From Imbricaverruca yamaguchii (taxonomy: Eukaryota; Arthropoda; Thecostraca; Neoverrucidae), in NCBI GenBank assembly GCA_034440575.1, contig JAOTOL010001640.1, forward strand, positions 706,501-770,500: a stretch of DNA of 64,000 nucleotides. Reading direction: 5' to 3'. The position numbers and the translations under genes were made by a program. Of the stretch, positions 21,746 through 34,500 are shown piece after piece (the stretch's first letter is position 1; every line of letters begins with the position of its first letter). The notes beneath the pieces are model-generated. The model saw only the letters and a program-made list of their open reading frames with translations, searched no databases and was not told the origin of the DNA.

Positions 21746-21881
21746 TATCTTCTCTCACGCCGATTGGTCGCGGGCGAAGAGTAGCGACAGGTAAGACTCG
21801 AACCCACAACCTTTCGACTGTGAGACGAGCATAGATTAAAAAGAAATCCACAACCTTACCCCTAGAGTACTCGTCCCCGTA
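21746..21881 (-). mobile_element. tRNA-derived SINE copy (family B)
   Basis: Read on the minus strand it has a tRNA-like head with a gtgggttcgagtctta B box, followed by the family B body (gcgaccaatcggcgtgagaga). It sits 50 bp beyond the right end of the hAT-like element. Confidence 0.7.
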
Positions 21882-22415
21882 GCGTGACCGTACCACAACC
21901 ACGCAGGCGGACACCCAGCACGGAGAGGTCAAGGTCCATCGGCACAAACGAACAGGATCGGTGCAGCAGGTGCGGAAAATTGGGGAAAAATAAGGAGATG
22001 AGGATTAATCGAGCCCATGATTTGATTGACTGCTGGCTACTAAAGTCTGCTAAACTTCGAGACCCAACGGTCCAACGTCCTCTTGCCACGGACCTCGGAT
22101 ACTAAAAACAGGGAACACATGGTGCGATCACGGGAACGGCGCATCTGGTGCACAGATACACCGATTCTTATATTGCATAAATAGGCTTCACCCGACAAGA
22201 CCCCCGAAAAGCCTCCGTATACTCATTATCTATATAATGTAAAAGACATGCTGGCGCCATGCATTGCATAGCACCCAGCCACTTCTCAGACAGGTCGTTC
22301 GAGTACAAACGAGCTAGATACTTTGCGACTTCCGTCGTAAGCGTACTACTCATACAAAGCGACAGCTTAGTGGTTGTTGTTCTACATATATCTTTCATTA
22401 TTGCACTCATCACTG

Positions 22416-22541
22416 TCATCGCTTCAAGACTTTGACGAACGTTTCGCGGGGAATTTCTATGTTGCCTATCCGCTTCATTCGCTTCTTGCCCTCGGCTTGC
22501 CGCTTCAGCAGCTTCATCTTCCTGGTGATGTCACCGCCATA
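22416..22541 (-). CDS. GUF1: GUF1 exon 13, LepA C-terminal tail
   Basis: The exon has 41 codons plus TGA after a ttgcgcag acceptor. It encodes [20 protein letters not shown] then [21 protein letters not shown]. This Lys/Arg-rich tail is specific to LepA/GUF1 and contacts the ribosome. Confidence 0.97.
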   Translation of the reverse strand, partial: YGGDITRKMKLLKRQAEGKKRMKRIGNIEIPRETFVKVLKR

Positions 22542-25500
22542 CTGCGCAAACGGGTGGGGACGGGGTTAGCCTCAAGTGCCAATGACATGTCACTCCAGCC
22601 TATCGCAAGCCACGGTAGACTCAACGGCCTAGATGTACGAATTACACATACATTAGCATACAATATTGGTCATGCTGGCGAAAGACAGCATCATTTCTTC
22701 ACGACCTTAGCAATTATTGGTTCCGGCAACATCTTACAGAATGTCCATGACATGATTGGTGTTACTCTGGCGAAAACCAACACTATGTATTCGGAACCTT
22801 CGAAAGTATCGGTTCTAGTATGGATATTTTCAAGTTCAATGCTATGTTTACGCGGGAATGTCTGCGTCACTGATACCTTTAGAGAGCCCGAATAAATAAG
22901 AACTCGTGCACATTAATTACACAACATTGCACTTGTTACCGTAACCTACCACTCAACCGATTTATAAAGGTGGCGACAAATTTAAACACTACACCATTTA
23001 TTTTCGATGCCGTTAACACACCGGAGCAGCTCCGCAATCCCCACTTCCCTAGCAGCATCTCCAGTGCAATCAGCCATATAAAGTGAAAATACAAAATATA
23101 AGTGAGTACACGCCCAAACAAAACATTAGAAAATACACGCAGTATTTGTAGGTCATGCGCTGCAAAATATCCAAAGACGGCAACCAGGAAAAGCCATGAA
23201 GTTTATAAAATGGCTCACAAACCACTGCAGCAATAGAGAGATGAACGGAGAAAGGGAAGACACGTGGAAACTGTATACTATTCGAAACGTATTGGGAGCT
23301 ACATGACCAATGTAGTCGATGCGCCCTAAAGCCCTAATAACCAACTAACTAACAAAACGTAACAAAACGGTGGCGTGCGTTGCGTCCACTCACACATTTC
23401 GCGAGCACGTCCTTCTTGAGCGCCTTGACGTCGGCCCGGGCGAGGATTTTGCTGCCGACGGCCGCCTGGATGGCGATGTTGAACATCTGGCGCGGGATCG
23501 ACTCTGAGAGGCGCGCGACCACCGCCTTGCCGATGGAGCGCGCCCTGGTCGTGTGCACGATCAAACTGAGCTCCTCCACCTCATCGCCGTTCAGCAGCAC
23601 GCTCAGCTGCAACGCGCCTACCACGTCACAGACTGACCTCTGTCACAGGTCACAGACTCTGTCACAGGTCGGACTGGCCGGTCACGGGTCTTATCTCTGG
23701 CGCAGGTCAGACTGGCATGTCGGCGTCTTACCTTTACCATAGGTCAGGCTGATCTGCTTTATAGGACTGCCACAGGCTAGTTGCCTCTGTCACAGGACAG
23801 GCTGACCTGGCGTGGGATTCACTTCTGACATGGGTTAGACAGGCATGTCCGCGGCCTCATGCTTACCATAAGTCAGGCTGATCCGCATTATAGGATAGAC
23901 TGAACTGCCACGGCGCAGACTGACCTCCATCTTGGGTTTGGTCACAGCCAGACTGAGAAGCAACGCAAACACGAGGCCGGAGCAATATGTGATATAACCG
24001 TGGTGGTGGGTTGTTGTTTTAGGGCGGGCCGAATACTTCATTTTGTACCCATCATATGCTATAAACCATTTATATTGTTTAAATGGGCGGTGCAATTACA
24101 TTAAAGTGCAGTTTACATCTTAGCGTGGATCCAACATCAGCTTCAATATTGAGTACACAATCTGTATCGTCAGCTTGGCCGGCACATCCGACTGGAAGGA
24201 GCTACTGCCAGATGTAGTCTCCCGGCCCGACGCCCCACCCGACCTTGGACAGCGCCGTGGGCTCATCGCCGGCGTCCTCGTAGTCGAAGCTGGCGTAGCC
24301 GGACGACAGCGACTTGAGCTCGTCGTAGAAGTCGACCACCACCTCGCTGAGCGGCATGCGCGCCCGCAGCAGGATGCGGTCGTTGTCGATGTTGACGGCG
24401 TCCGAGTGGCGGCCGCGCCGCTGCAGCACCAGCGCCTGCACGGCGCCGAAGTAGGTGTCTGCCGGCGCAGACCGGGCTCCGCTACAGCACGTGCTGACCA
24501 CGGGATGGGGCTCAGGCTGGCTGCGGTGCACACCGATCACGGGATGTGGTTCAGGTCCGCTACAGCATGTACCGTTTATTGGGTGGTTCACGACACACTT
24601 TATGCACACTCACGGCTAATGGCGCCGCCCACACTATTTCGCCGGTGGGCCGAGGGATTGGGAAATGTCCTGAGTGGCGCTAGAGTCGAACCCGGGACCT
24701 TTGGTACCCATAGCCCGACACCTTAACCACTCGGCCATCCCCGCCCCTACAGCATGTACCGATCACGGGTTCGGGTTCGCTACGGGATGTACCGACCACA
24801 GGATGGGGCTCAGGCTGGCTGAACCTTGGGTTCTTTTACGACGCATTCAACCGCTAGGTTATATGGCGTCGCCAACCTCTCACGCTGATTGGTCGCGGGT
24901 GGACTCAAATGCCGCTGGTTGCGAGATTGGAACCCACAATCTTGCGATCAAGAGTACGACGCTCCACCAACTGAGCTACCGCGGCCCCGGGCTCAGGCTG
25001 GCTACAGCGCACACCGGTCACAGGATGGAGCACAGGTGGTGATTCTTGGTTTTACGACACGTCGACTGTTGAGTCATGTGGCGTCGCCAATCTCTCACGC
25101 CGATTGGTCGCGGGCGAAGAGTAGCGACATGCGAAACTCGAATTCACAATCTTTCGATTGTGAGATGGGCAACTTACCCCTAGACTACTCGGCCCCGGAC
25201 GGAGTTTGGGTTAGCTACAATACATACCGATCATGGGGTGGAGTCCAGATTCGCTACAGCACAGACTGATCATGGGGTGGGGTCCAGGACAGCTACAGCA
25301 TACACTATTTAGAAGATGATCTGGGTCCGCTACAGTACACACCGAGCATAAGGTAGGGGGTCCTGGCTCACGACAGCACGTGCCGATCACGGAGCGGGAC
25401 TCGGGTCAGGTACGGGACATAACGATCACGGATTAATACTCGGATCTGGCACAGCGTACCCTCATCATGAAGCAATGTTCAGGTACGGTACAGATCCTGA

Positions 25501-28500
25501 TCCACCGGTCGCGGACCGACACAGAGCAGCACGTGTGACGACGGCCGCGCACCGACCTGGCGTGATGATGGTGCCCGTCACCATCGGCTCCAGAAACTCG
25601 GTGACGATCGACACGTCCGGGAACTGCGCCGGACCACGGATCTGGATCTGGTCGCCGCCGTAGCGCTTGATGTTCTTGGCGCCGTGGATCTTGGCTGAGC
25701 GGCGACACACACACTCGCGGTCAGATGTGCGGGCGCCGTAATACTCGGACGGCGAGAAACGCTGGGCTAGTGACACACATTAATGAAGCTCAGACTGGAA
25801 TGGCCATTTAGCTTTTTGGATCTGTCGCATCTAGTCCGGGTCACATACAAGATCGGTTGGTTGGTTATTTGGGCTTACAGGCGCATCGATTGCGTTGGTC
25901 ATACAGCGCCCATACATACAAGATCGGACATATAACTTTAACATTGATATTTCTGGTGCCTTTTCAGGGTACAATGACTGAAGGACATTGGGTTCTTTTA
26001 CGACGTGTTCAATTGCTGCTGGATCAGACGGTGTTGCCGATTCCTCATGCAGATTGGTCATGGGTGGACTAATAATCACGCCGGCTGTGGGATTCGAATT
26101 CACGATCTTACGATCAAGAGTCGAATGCCCCACCGACTGAGCTGCCGCCACCTCTGATGCAATGACTGAATAACTTCGCTCTGGAGCCTTTAGGAACATA
26201 CCTGACCTCGTGTCACGTCGAGAGCAGCCTTTTAGATGGAAAAAATATGAGCAGATGCTTTTAAGCATAAAGGAAGCTAATTCTGCAGCCATACAAACAT
26301 GGTTTGCGGCTGCAAGCTAGTTTCCTCCGGGCTTACACTCGTTAAGCCACTTTGCAACACCAACTTTCTCTTTGGCAACAATAGTTGCGTAAGCTGCAAC
26401 AGTAGCTTTGCTAGTGATCTTCCGCCATGTTGATTGGCTATAGGGCACGCCAGGTGAGGTCACGTACCTTTGTACGGTACGCTGGGGGCGGTGACTACCA
26501 CCTCTGAGTCGTACTCCTGCTGCAGACGCTGGGTGAATACGTCCATGTGCAGCAGGCCCAGAAATCCCAGCCGCCAGCCCTGACCCAGGGCGACACTGAG
26601 GAGCAGGTGCGTCAGAATACAGCCCCGACCCAGGGCAGCTCTGAGGAACAAGTGTGTCAGAACCCCAGTCCTGACCCAGGGCAACGCTGAGGAACAGGTG
26701 TGTCAGAATAAAGGCCTGATCCAGGGCAGCGCTGATGAACAGGTGCGTCAGAACCCCAGTCCTGACCCAGGGCAACACTGAGGAGCAGGTGTGTCAGAAT
26801 AAAGGCCTGATCCAGGGCAGCGCTGATGAACAGGTGGATCAGAACCCCAGTCCTGACCCAGGGCAACGCTGAGGAGCAGGTGTGTCAGAATCCGGCCCTG
26901 GTCGAGGGCAACACTGAGGAACAGGTGTGTCATGTATCCAGCCCTGACACAGGGCGGCGCTGAGGAACAGGTGTGTCAGTATCCAGCCCTGACACAGGAG
27001 GCACATATGTGCAAGAACCCCAGCTCAAGCCCAAAGCAGCGGTGTGCCAGACAGTACACGTTTGTCAGAACGCAACTAAGTCACAACTCAGATAACACCC
27101 CTTTCCTGCCCGGGCACATACCCCTGCACGAAATATGTAATTCACTTCAACTTGACCTTTTTGGATCATTAATTACTGACAGCCAGTAGTCAATAGCCAG
27201 ACTTGTGATCACAACTGAGAAAAACTGCCCTTATAGACCCAGAGTGGATACAACTACCATTAATTGGCACACTGATCAGCAATCAGAGTCGATACATTCA
27301 TTAAGGGTGGTCTGAGGTGTAAACTATGAGTTAATAATATTGGCATAAACTTTGAGTTTCTCTGCAATACGAGATATAATTACCACATCATACAGAATGC
27401 ATCTTCACAAAATATTATAACCGCGGCTCGCGATAAGCCCATAATATGAACTTCGCCATTAGTCTGAGTTAGCGTTAAAATAATGGTTTTCCGTGAGGTG
27501 TAAAGTGCCGAAACGAGTAGAGTGGGGTGTCGAAATATCCCATGGAAGCAATGTTGCTGAACATGTTCTTTTCACACAATTTTGGTTCAACAGCATTCTC
27601 ATATATGTACCTTTTTGTTTGTTGCCAAATACCTAATTCAGGGATAACTACTTTAACGAGAGCAATACAAAATACCTTTGTTTGCTCATCAGGAAGACTC
27701 ATCAAGAAGCACAATATCAATACTTCTCTGGAAGGGATGTCGATTCAGTGTTCATAGTGGTATATTCCACCACATTTCTCAAATATAACTGGTCTGAGTA
27801 GGGCTAATCGTTTTTATTTGTCCTTTTAGGGCGCATCGACCATGGCAGATCATTCAGCCAGCACTAACAGCCGGGCCAGGCCCGGGACAGTCGGGCTCAC
27901 CTGCTCTCGACCTCGACACTGACGCTCGAGTCGTTCAGGGTGAGCCGCTCGATGGCGCTGCGCAGGTTCGGCACCTGCGACTGGTCCATCGGATACAGGC
28001 CGGCGTACACCTGCCGACCGGGCGCGCTGTCAGCCGCTCTCGAACACGGAGCCGCGGAGCCCAGAACTGAGTCGCGGGCCTCAGGTTGGAATGAAATGTA
28101 GCGTGAGCTGCTCTCGAACACGCAGTGTTGGCTATTTTGAGACATATGCTGGACAGTGCTAATTGCACAGCCCCACGCCGCCCAGTAGCATCACGGGCGG
28201 GGGTGGCCGAGTGGTTAAGGTGTTGGGATCTGCGTACCAAAGGTCCCGGTCTCGACACTCTCACCGCTCCGGACATTTCCCAATATCTCGGCACACCGGC
28301 GAAATTGTGGGCGGCGCCACTAGCCGTGAATGTGCATAAAGTGTGTCGTGAATCACCCAATAAATAAACAAATCAGTGGCATCAATTGCCACATCAAACA
28401 GCAGCTTTCACCATCAAGTATTCGGGAAGAAAACACCACGCACAATACACTTAACAGGACTGCACAGTGGAATGGATTTCAAATGCCACCGGTTTACCAA

Positions 28501-31500
28501 CAAACCTCTCGCGATGAAGCCACAACCGGCCGGGTTCCGCACCGTTCACCACCGCTGACCCTTCCGGTTGTAAAGTCAGCGTGACTCAGCCCAATAGTTG
28601 TGGGACCGGCACGAGCCGGCCAGACCAGGGCTACTCACTACGGACTTGGCACGCCGAGTAGAGCCGGTCAGACCAGGGCTACTCACCATGGGCTTGGCAC
28701 GCCGAGTAGAGCCGGTCAGACCAGGGCTACTCACCATGGGCTTGGCACGCCGGACAGAGCCGGTCAGACCAGGGCTACTCACCATGGGCTTGGCACGCCG
28801 GAAGCCGGAGAGTGGCTGCACCGGGTGGCCGCGCAGACTGAGGGTGTCGCCCACCTGCGCTTCACCTGTGGTGCGAATGTTGGCATGGAGGTACCCCACC
28901 TGACCGGCACACCTGACACGGACGTCAGGTCAGGTCGGTCAGGTCAGACATATCATCGGTGGTCCGGATATTGGCGCCACCGTACGGAAACATTGCGCCA
29001 GTATCCTCCATTTGTTGAGATGTGTGTGATAAGCAGCAATGAATAGCAGAGACAGCGAGACAGCTTTCCACACGAAATGCATATTTTCAACGGGAAAGTA
29101 GATCCCTACCCCTGTTTCGCCTTGCATTCATCAGCACAGGCCGCACAGAGCCCGCTCCGTGTCGGCCGGACACACAGCGTGATGCTGATCCACAGCAGCC
29201 GGACACACAGCGCGGTGCTGATCCACAGCAGCCGGACACACAGCGCGGTGCTGATCCACAGCAGCCGGACACACAGCGCGGTGCTGATCCACAGCAGCCG
29301 GACACACAGCGCGGTGCTGATCCACAGCAGCCGGACACACAGCGCGGTGCTGATCCACAGCAGCCGGACACACAGCGCGGTGCTGATCCACAGCAGCCGG
29401 ACACACAGCGCGGTGCTGATCCACAGCAGCCGGACACACAGCGCGGTGCTGATCCACAGCAGCCGGACACACAGCGTGGTGCTGTTCCACAGCAGCCGGA
29501 CACACAGCGCGGTGCTGTTCCACAGCAGCCGGACACACAGCGCGGTGCTGATCCACAGCAGCCGGACACACAATGCGGTGCTGATCCACAGCAGCCGGAC
29601 ACACAGCGCGGTGCTGTTCCACAGCAGCCGGACACACAGCGCGGTGCTGATCCACAGCAGCCGGACACACAGCGCGGTGCTGATCCACAGCAGCCGGACA
29701 CACAGCGTGGTGCTGTTCCACAGCAGCCGGACACACAGCGTGGTGCTGTTCCACAGCAGCCGGACACACAGCGCGGTGCTGATCCACAGCAGCCGGACAC
29801 ACAGCGCGGTGCTGTTCCACAGCAGCCGGACACACAGCGCGGTGCTGATCCACAGCAGCCGGACACACAGCGTGGTGCTGATCCACAGCAGCCGGACACA
29901 CAGCGCGGTGCTGATCCACAGCAGCCGGACACACAGCGTGGTGCTGATCCACAGCAGCTGGACACACAGCGCGATGTTGCTCCACAGCAGCCGTACACAC
30001 AGCGCGGTGTTGCTCCACAGCAGCCGTACACACAGCGTGGTGCTGTTCCACAGCAGCCGTACACACAGCGCGGTGCTAATCCACAGCAGCCGGACACACA
30101 GCGCGGTGCTGATCCACAGCAGCCGGACACACAGCGCGGTGCTGATCCACAGCAGCCGGACACAGCGCGGTGCTGTTCCACAGCAGCCGGACACACAGCG
30201 CGGTGCTGATCCACAGCAGCCGGACACACAGCGCGGTGCTGATCCACAGCAGCCGGACACACAGCGCGGTGCTGTTCCACAGCAGCCGGACACACAGCGC
30301 GATGTTGCTCCACAGCAGCCATACACACAGCAGCAGTACACACAGCGCTGTATCGCTCCATAGCGCTGTATAGCAACCGGACATGTATAGCAACCGGACA
30401 TGTACACAGCGCTGTATAGCAACCGGACATGCAAAAGAAGCGGCGCCATAGAAGTTATATGAGCATGTTGCGTAGACTGTATAACTATATAAGTACAACT
30501 ACGTAGACGTAGTTAGCTTGCAATCTACGACGATGAAGCCCGAATGAATCTGAACAAGCACGACACCATTCACTATTGCTTTGGTTTTATAGCATAAGTT
30601 ACGTGGACGACCATCATTCCTATGCCACAACGAATAATTCGTACGTCATTTGCTGCTCGGACAACCGACTACCTCGCCTCCATCCTGTGCAGTACTAGCC
30701 ACCGGCTGCGTGGATGTACCTGTAACCACAATACAGTGCGACAGGGCGCCCATCACTCACAGTCGTGTGACCGGTGTCTGGTGCGGCCTCAGCAGCCCCA
30801 CCTCGCGCACCTCGTACGTCAGGCCCGACTGCGACGACACGATGGAGTCGCCGGCAGCCAGCTGGCCGTCCACCACGGCCACCAGCGGCACACAGCCCTT
30901 GTACTTGTCGTACCTGGCGGACACACACCGGACTGCGCGTGACCAAATACTGCAGGCACTCGTACCTGGCGGACACACCGGACCGCACGTGACCAAACAC
31001 TGCAGGTACTTGTACCTGGCGGGGACACACGGGACTGCACGTGACCAAACACTGCAGGCACTCGTACCTGGCGGACACACACCGGACAATGCGTGACCAA
31101 ATACTGCAGGCACTTGTACCTGGCGAGGACACCGGACTGCGCGTGACCAAATACTGCAGGTACTTGTCGTACATGGAGAACACACACCGGACCGCACGTG
31201 ACCAAATACTGCAGGCACTTGTACCTGGCGGTCACACCGGACCGCACGTGACCAAATACTGCAGGCACTCGTACCTGGCGGGGACACCGGACAGCGCGTG
31301 GCCGCCGACCGTTAGCCGCCCAGGGACACGGCCAGCTCACTGTTGCACTGTCGGTAACGTTAATATTGTGATCAGTGTGCACCAGCTCATTCACATCCAG
31401 CATTCCTATTCGCATTTGCGTTCATAGCCCCACGCGTAAGCAGCGCCAAGTAACTTAGCAATTGAACGTGACGCAAAATAAGCCAATAATTATGATTATA

Positions 31501-34500
31501 TGGACGTTAACTAAACGGGCACGGCTAACACCCATTATGCTTATCAGATAGATGGTGTCAGCAACACTTGGTTGCAATTCGTTTGCACCATGCAAAATTA
31601 CACACGTCACCACCAACGTTAGCCTGTTTTTTAACCGTAGCTTCCACCAGCTTTCTTACCGGCTTCATCAAACTACATGTGCCCACATATGGTTACCACA
31701 AGGGCTGTCTCACCACGTGTCAAAGATGAGTGCCCTGGTGGCTTCCTCACGACACCAGCGGCAGTCTCACCACGTGTCGAAGATGAGTGCCCTGGTGGCT
31801 TTCTCACGACACATGCTGTCTCACCATGTGTCGGAAGATGAGTGCCCTGGTGGCTTCCTCACGACACCAGCGGCAGTCTCACCATGTGTCGAAGATGAGT
31901 GCCCTGGTGGCTTTCTCACGACACATGCTGTCTCACCACGTGTCGGAAGATGAGTGCCCTGGTGGCTTCCTCACGACACCGGCGGCAGTCTCACCACGTG
32001 TCGAAGATGAGTGCCCTGGTGGGCTCCTGACGCCGACAGTGGACTGGTGCGGGCACATCGGATATCACCCTCTCCAACACCGTCTCCACGTTGGTACCGA
32101 GCTTGGCCGATATCTGGCAAGATGACCGCAGAGTATTCAAGTTTCGGCACATATACATTACTCGGTTCTAGTGTAGTGTAGTGAGCGATAAATTAACCGG
32201 GTCACAGCTGTTGTCTAAAATTAGCAGCATCAGGTGTGTCCCTCTCAAGACTGCACTATTACTTTGTTGAGCAGCGTAGCATTTGGCATTCCAGCACAGC
32301 TCTGGCAGACCGTTATTGCGAATAATTAGTTTTATCTCTCTAAAAAAAACTGTTGAAATTACAATCATGATAAATAAGGGTATGCCTATCACAAAAGTAT
32401 TGCCCCATCATAAGCGCTTGTAAAGTTCTTCACAAGTGATGTCCTAACACGTCACTGTGTAGGATTTAACATTCTACAACGGCCCATTACTGAGGTGAAC
32501 TCCGTGTGCACAGCCTCGCTTCAAATATCCGTCTCGGAAACAGAAAACGGCATCGCGCAGAAATGGTGTCATCTAGCGTTAAGGTTTCTGGAACAGTTCC
32601 ACCAAATTGCGAAGAATAAGTGAAAAGCCAAAGCCAAACGACTTGTGCTGACCTCACGCAGCACAGTTGCAGCTTCTTGAATCGCCTTTCATATGTGACG
32701 GCACTCATTTGCAATCGCTACAACCAATTAGTGAGTTATTGGGGTTTAGGGGCGCATCGACTGCAGAGGTCATGCAGCGCCCATCGCCACAACCAATTGC
32801 GCCAGTTGCTTTTTTAACACCGTGAATAAGCTTTGCTAACAATTGCAGTTTTCACCCTTCAATGCCACGCTATATTTGCCATATTTTCAACATCTTTCGG
32901 CGCCATGTCGGGTTTCGACGTTTTGGCCTGACACCCTACACTGTGCAAAACAAATGTACCTTCAGACACAAATGTAGAAATGTACCTTTCGACACAAATG
33001 TACAACGTTAACCTCTGGTAAAGTCAACGCTGCATCTGGGTTCACAATCGCAACTTACAAGACATGTTCTGCGAAAGCAGTACTTCCGCCAACTACTCTA
33101 TAGAGATGGCAACTTACCCGGCACACCTTCTCTGGATCACAGTCAAACAGGCGCTGCATCTGACCGATGACCCGGTCAGGATCTGACTGCTTCAGGTCGA
33201 TCTTGTTGACGACCGACACGATGGCCAGCTCGTTGGTGAAGGCTAAGTAGAAGTTGGCAACCGTCTGCGCCTGCACACCCTTATTTGCGTCCACCAACAG
33301 CACCACACCCTGACAAGCCTGGCAACACGGTCAGGTCAGCTCATGCCAGGTCACATCAGTACACAACATCGCCAATGCACTTGTGCATCTAGAACCAGGT
33401 GAGATCAAGTCAGGTTAGATACACACCATATGCTGGCATGCCTGATGACCATGGTTTGAAAAATGGTCTGTTCCTGGATTCCTCACATTCAAAACATTAT
33501 CCTGTCCGGAAAATTGTCCTCTGATTTTTATCTTTTGGGGTTGAATGCTACTGTTTGATAAGGGGCTGCTATGTGATAAAGTTACCAAGATTCATTGTGT
33601 TTTAACTGATTTCAGTGGGTAAACTGATATTTAGGGTCACAAGTTTGAAGACAAACATACTCTCCATATTCGGTTATCCAAATATCTCCCTATCGACATC
33701 CAGGATTGGAAATTACAATTGCAACCCTGTTGGCGACTCGCTCAGGTCGGGTCAGGTCGGATCACATCTATGCACAGCACAACGACATCCTAACACACCT
33801 CACGATCCGATTAGGATAGGTCCGGCAACATTGACAAAGAGCGACACCACGCCCAGACGTGGCTGATGACTGGGTGAGGTGAAGTGCGGTGAGCTGAGGT
33901 CAAGTCAAAGCAGTTCATATATACACACATATAAATACCACACCCTGATGTGCTTGGGTACCTGGATCAATCAAGCTGTCATGTCAAGTGACATTGATGC
34001 ACAGCAGTTGAGTATCAGCTGGTTCGCTGAACGAGCCGGCAACCGGAGAAATCCAATCAATACAGGCACCATCCATCAGGCGTGATGAGCACGTTCGAGT
34101 CTGAAGAAACTCACCTGCAGAGACCGCGACACCTCGTAGCTGAAGTCCACGTGACCTGGCGTGTCTATCAGGTTCAACAGGTACTCCTCGCCTTTCTGAA
34201 GCAAGAGCAAATCCATTCAATGAGGATTCAACCTAATTCCAGTCATGCTCTGGCCCTAATGTACTCTGGTGATGCACAATCCTACTCCGCGGACTTGCTG
34301 AACACAACTGTTCCATACTGACCAGTATTATTGCGAGCACGAAACAAGTGACAAAGAGCTCATTTAGCTGCGTCAGCCATATTTACTCACAAGAAAAGAT
34401 CACGACAGAGCACGGGGGAAGACAGGGATCAATATGCGGAAGGCAGGCTATGGCACTGCCAAAGCCTGCCTTCGCCCATATTGATCTTGGTTGAATTAAA

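Larger units (their letters stand above)
24480..25470. repeat. Degenerate tandem repeat with SINE insertions in GUF1 intron 10
   Basis: Loose units of about 50-60 bp combine gctacagcatgtaccgatca-like and cgggttcggg-like phrases. They are interrupted by three SINE copies. Confidence 0.65.

Noticed and set aside
24120..24726. Frames of 137 and 183 codons overlapping GUF1 exon 11
   Set aside because: They are shadow frames of the conserved exon 24244-24458. The 183-codon plus-strand frame also runs through SINE sequence.
29087..30430. Two 447-codon and one 428-codon open frames on opposite strands
   Set aside because: They are read-through of a 33-bp tandem repeat that has no stops in several frames, inside a GUF1 intron. 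There is no start context, no domain and no codon bias.
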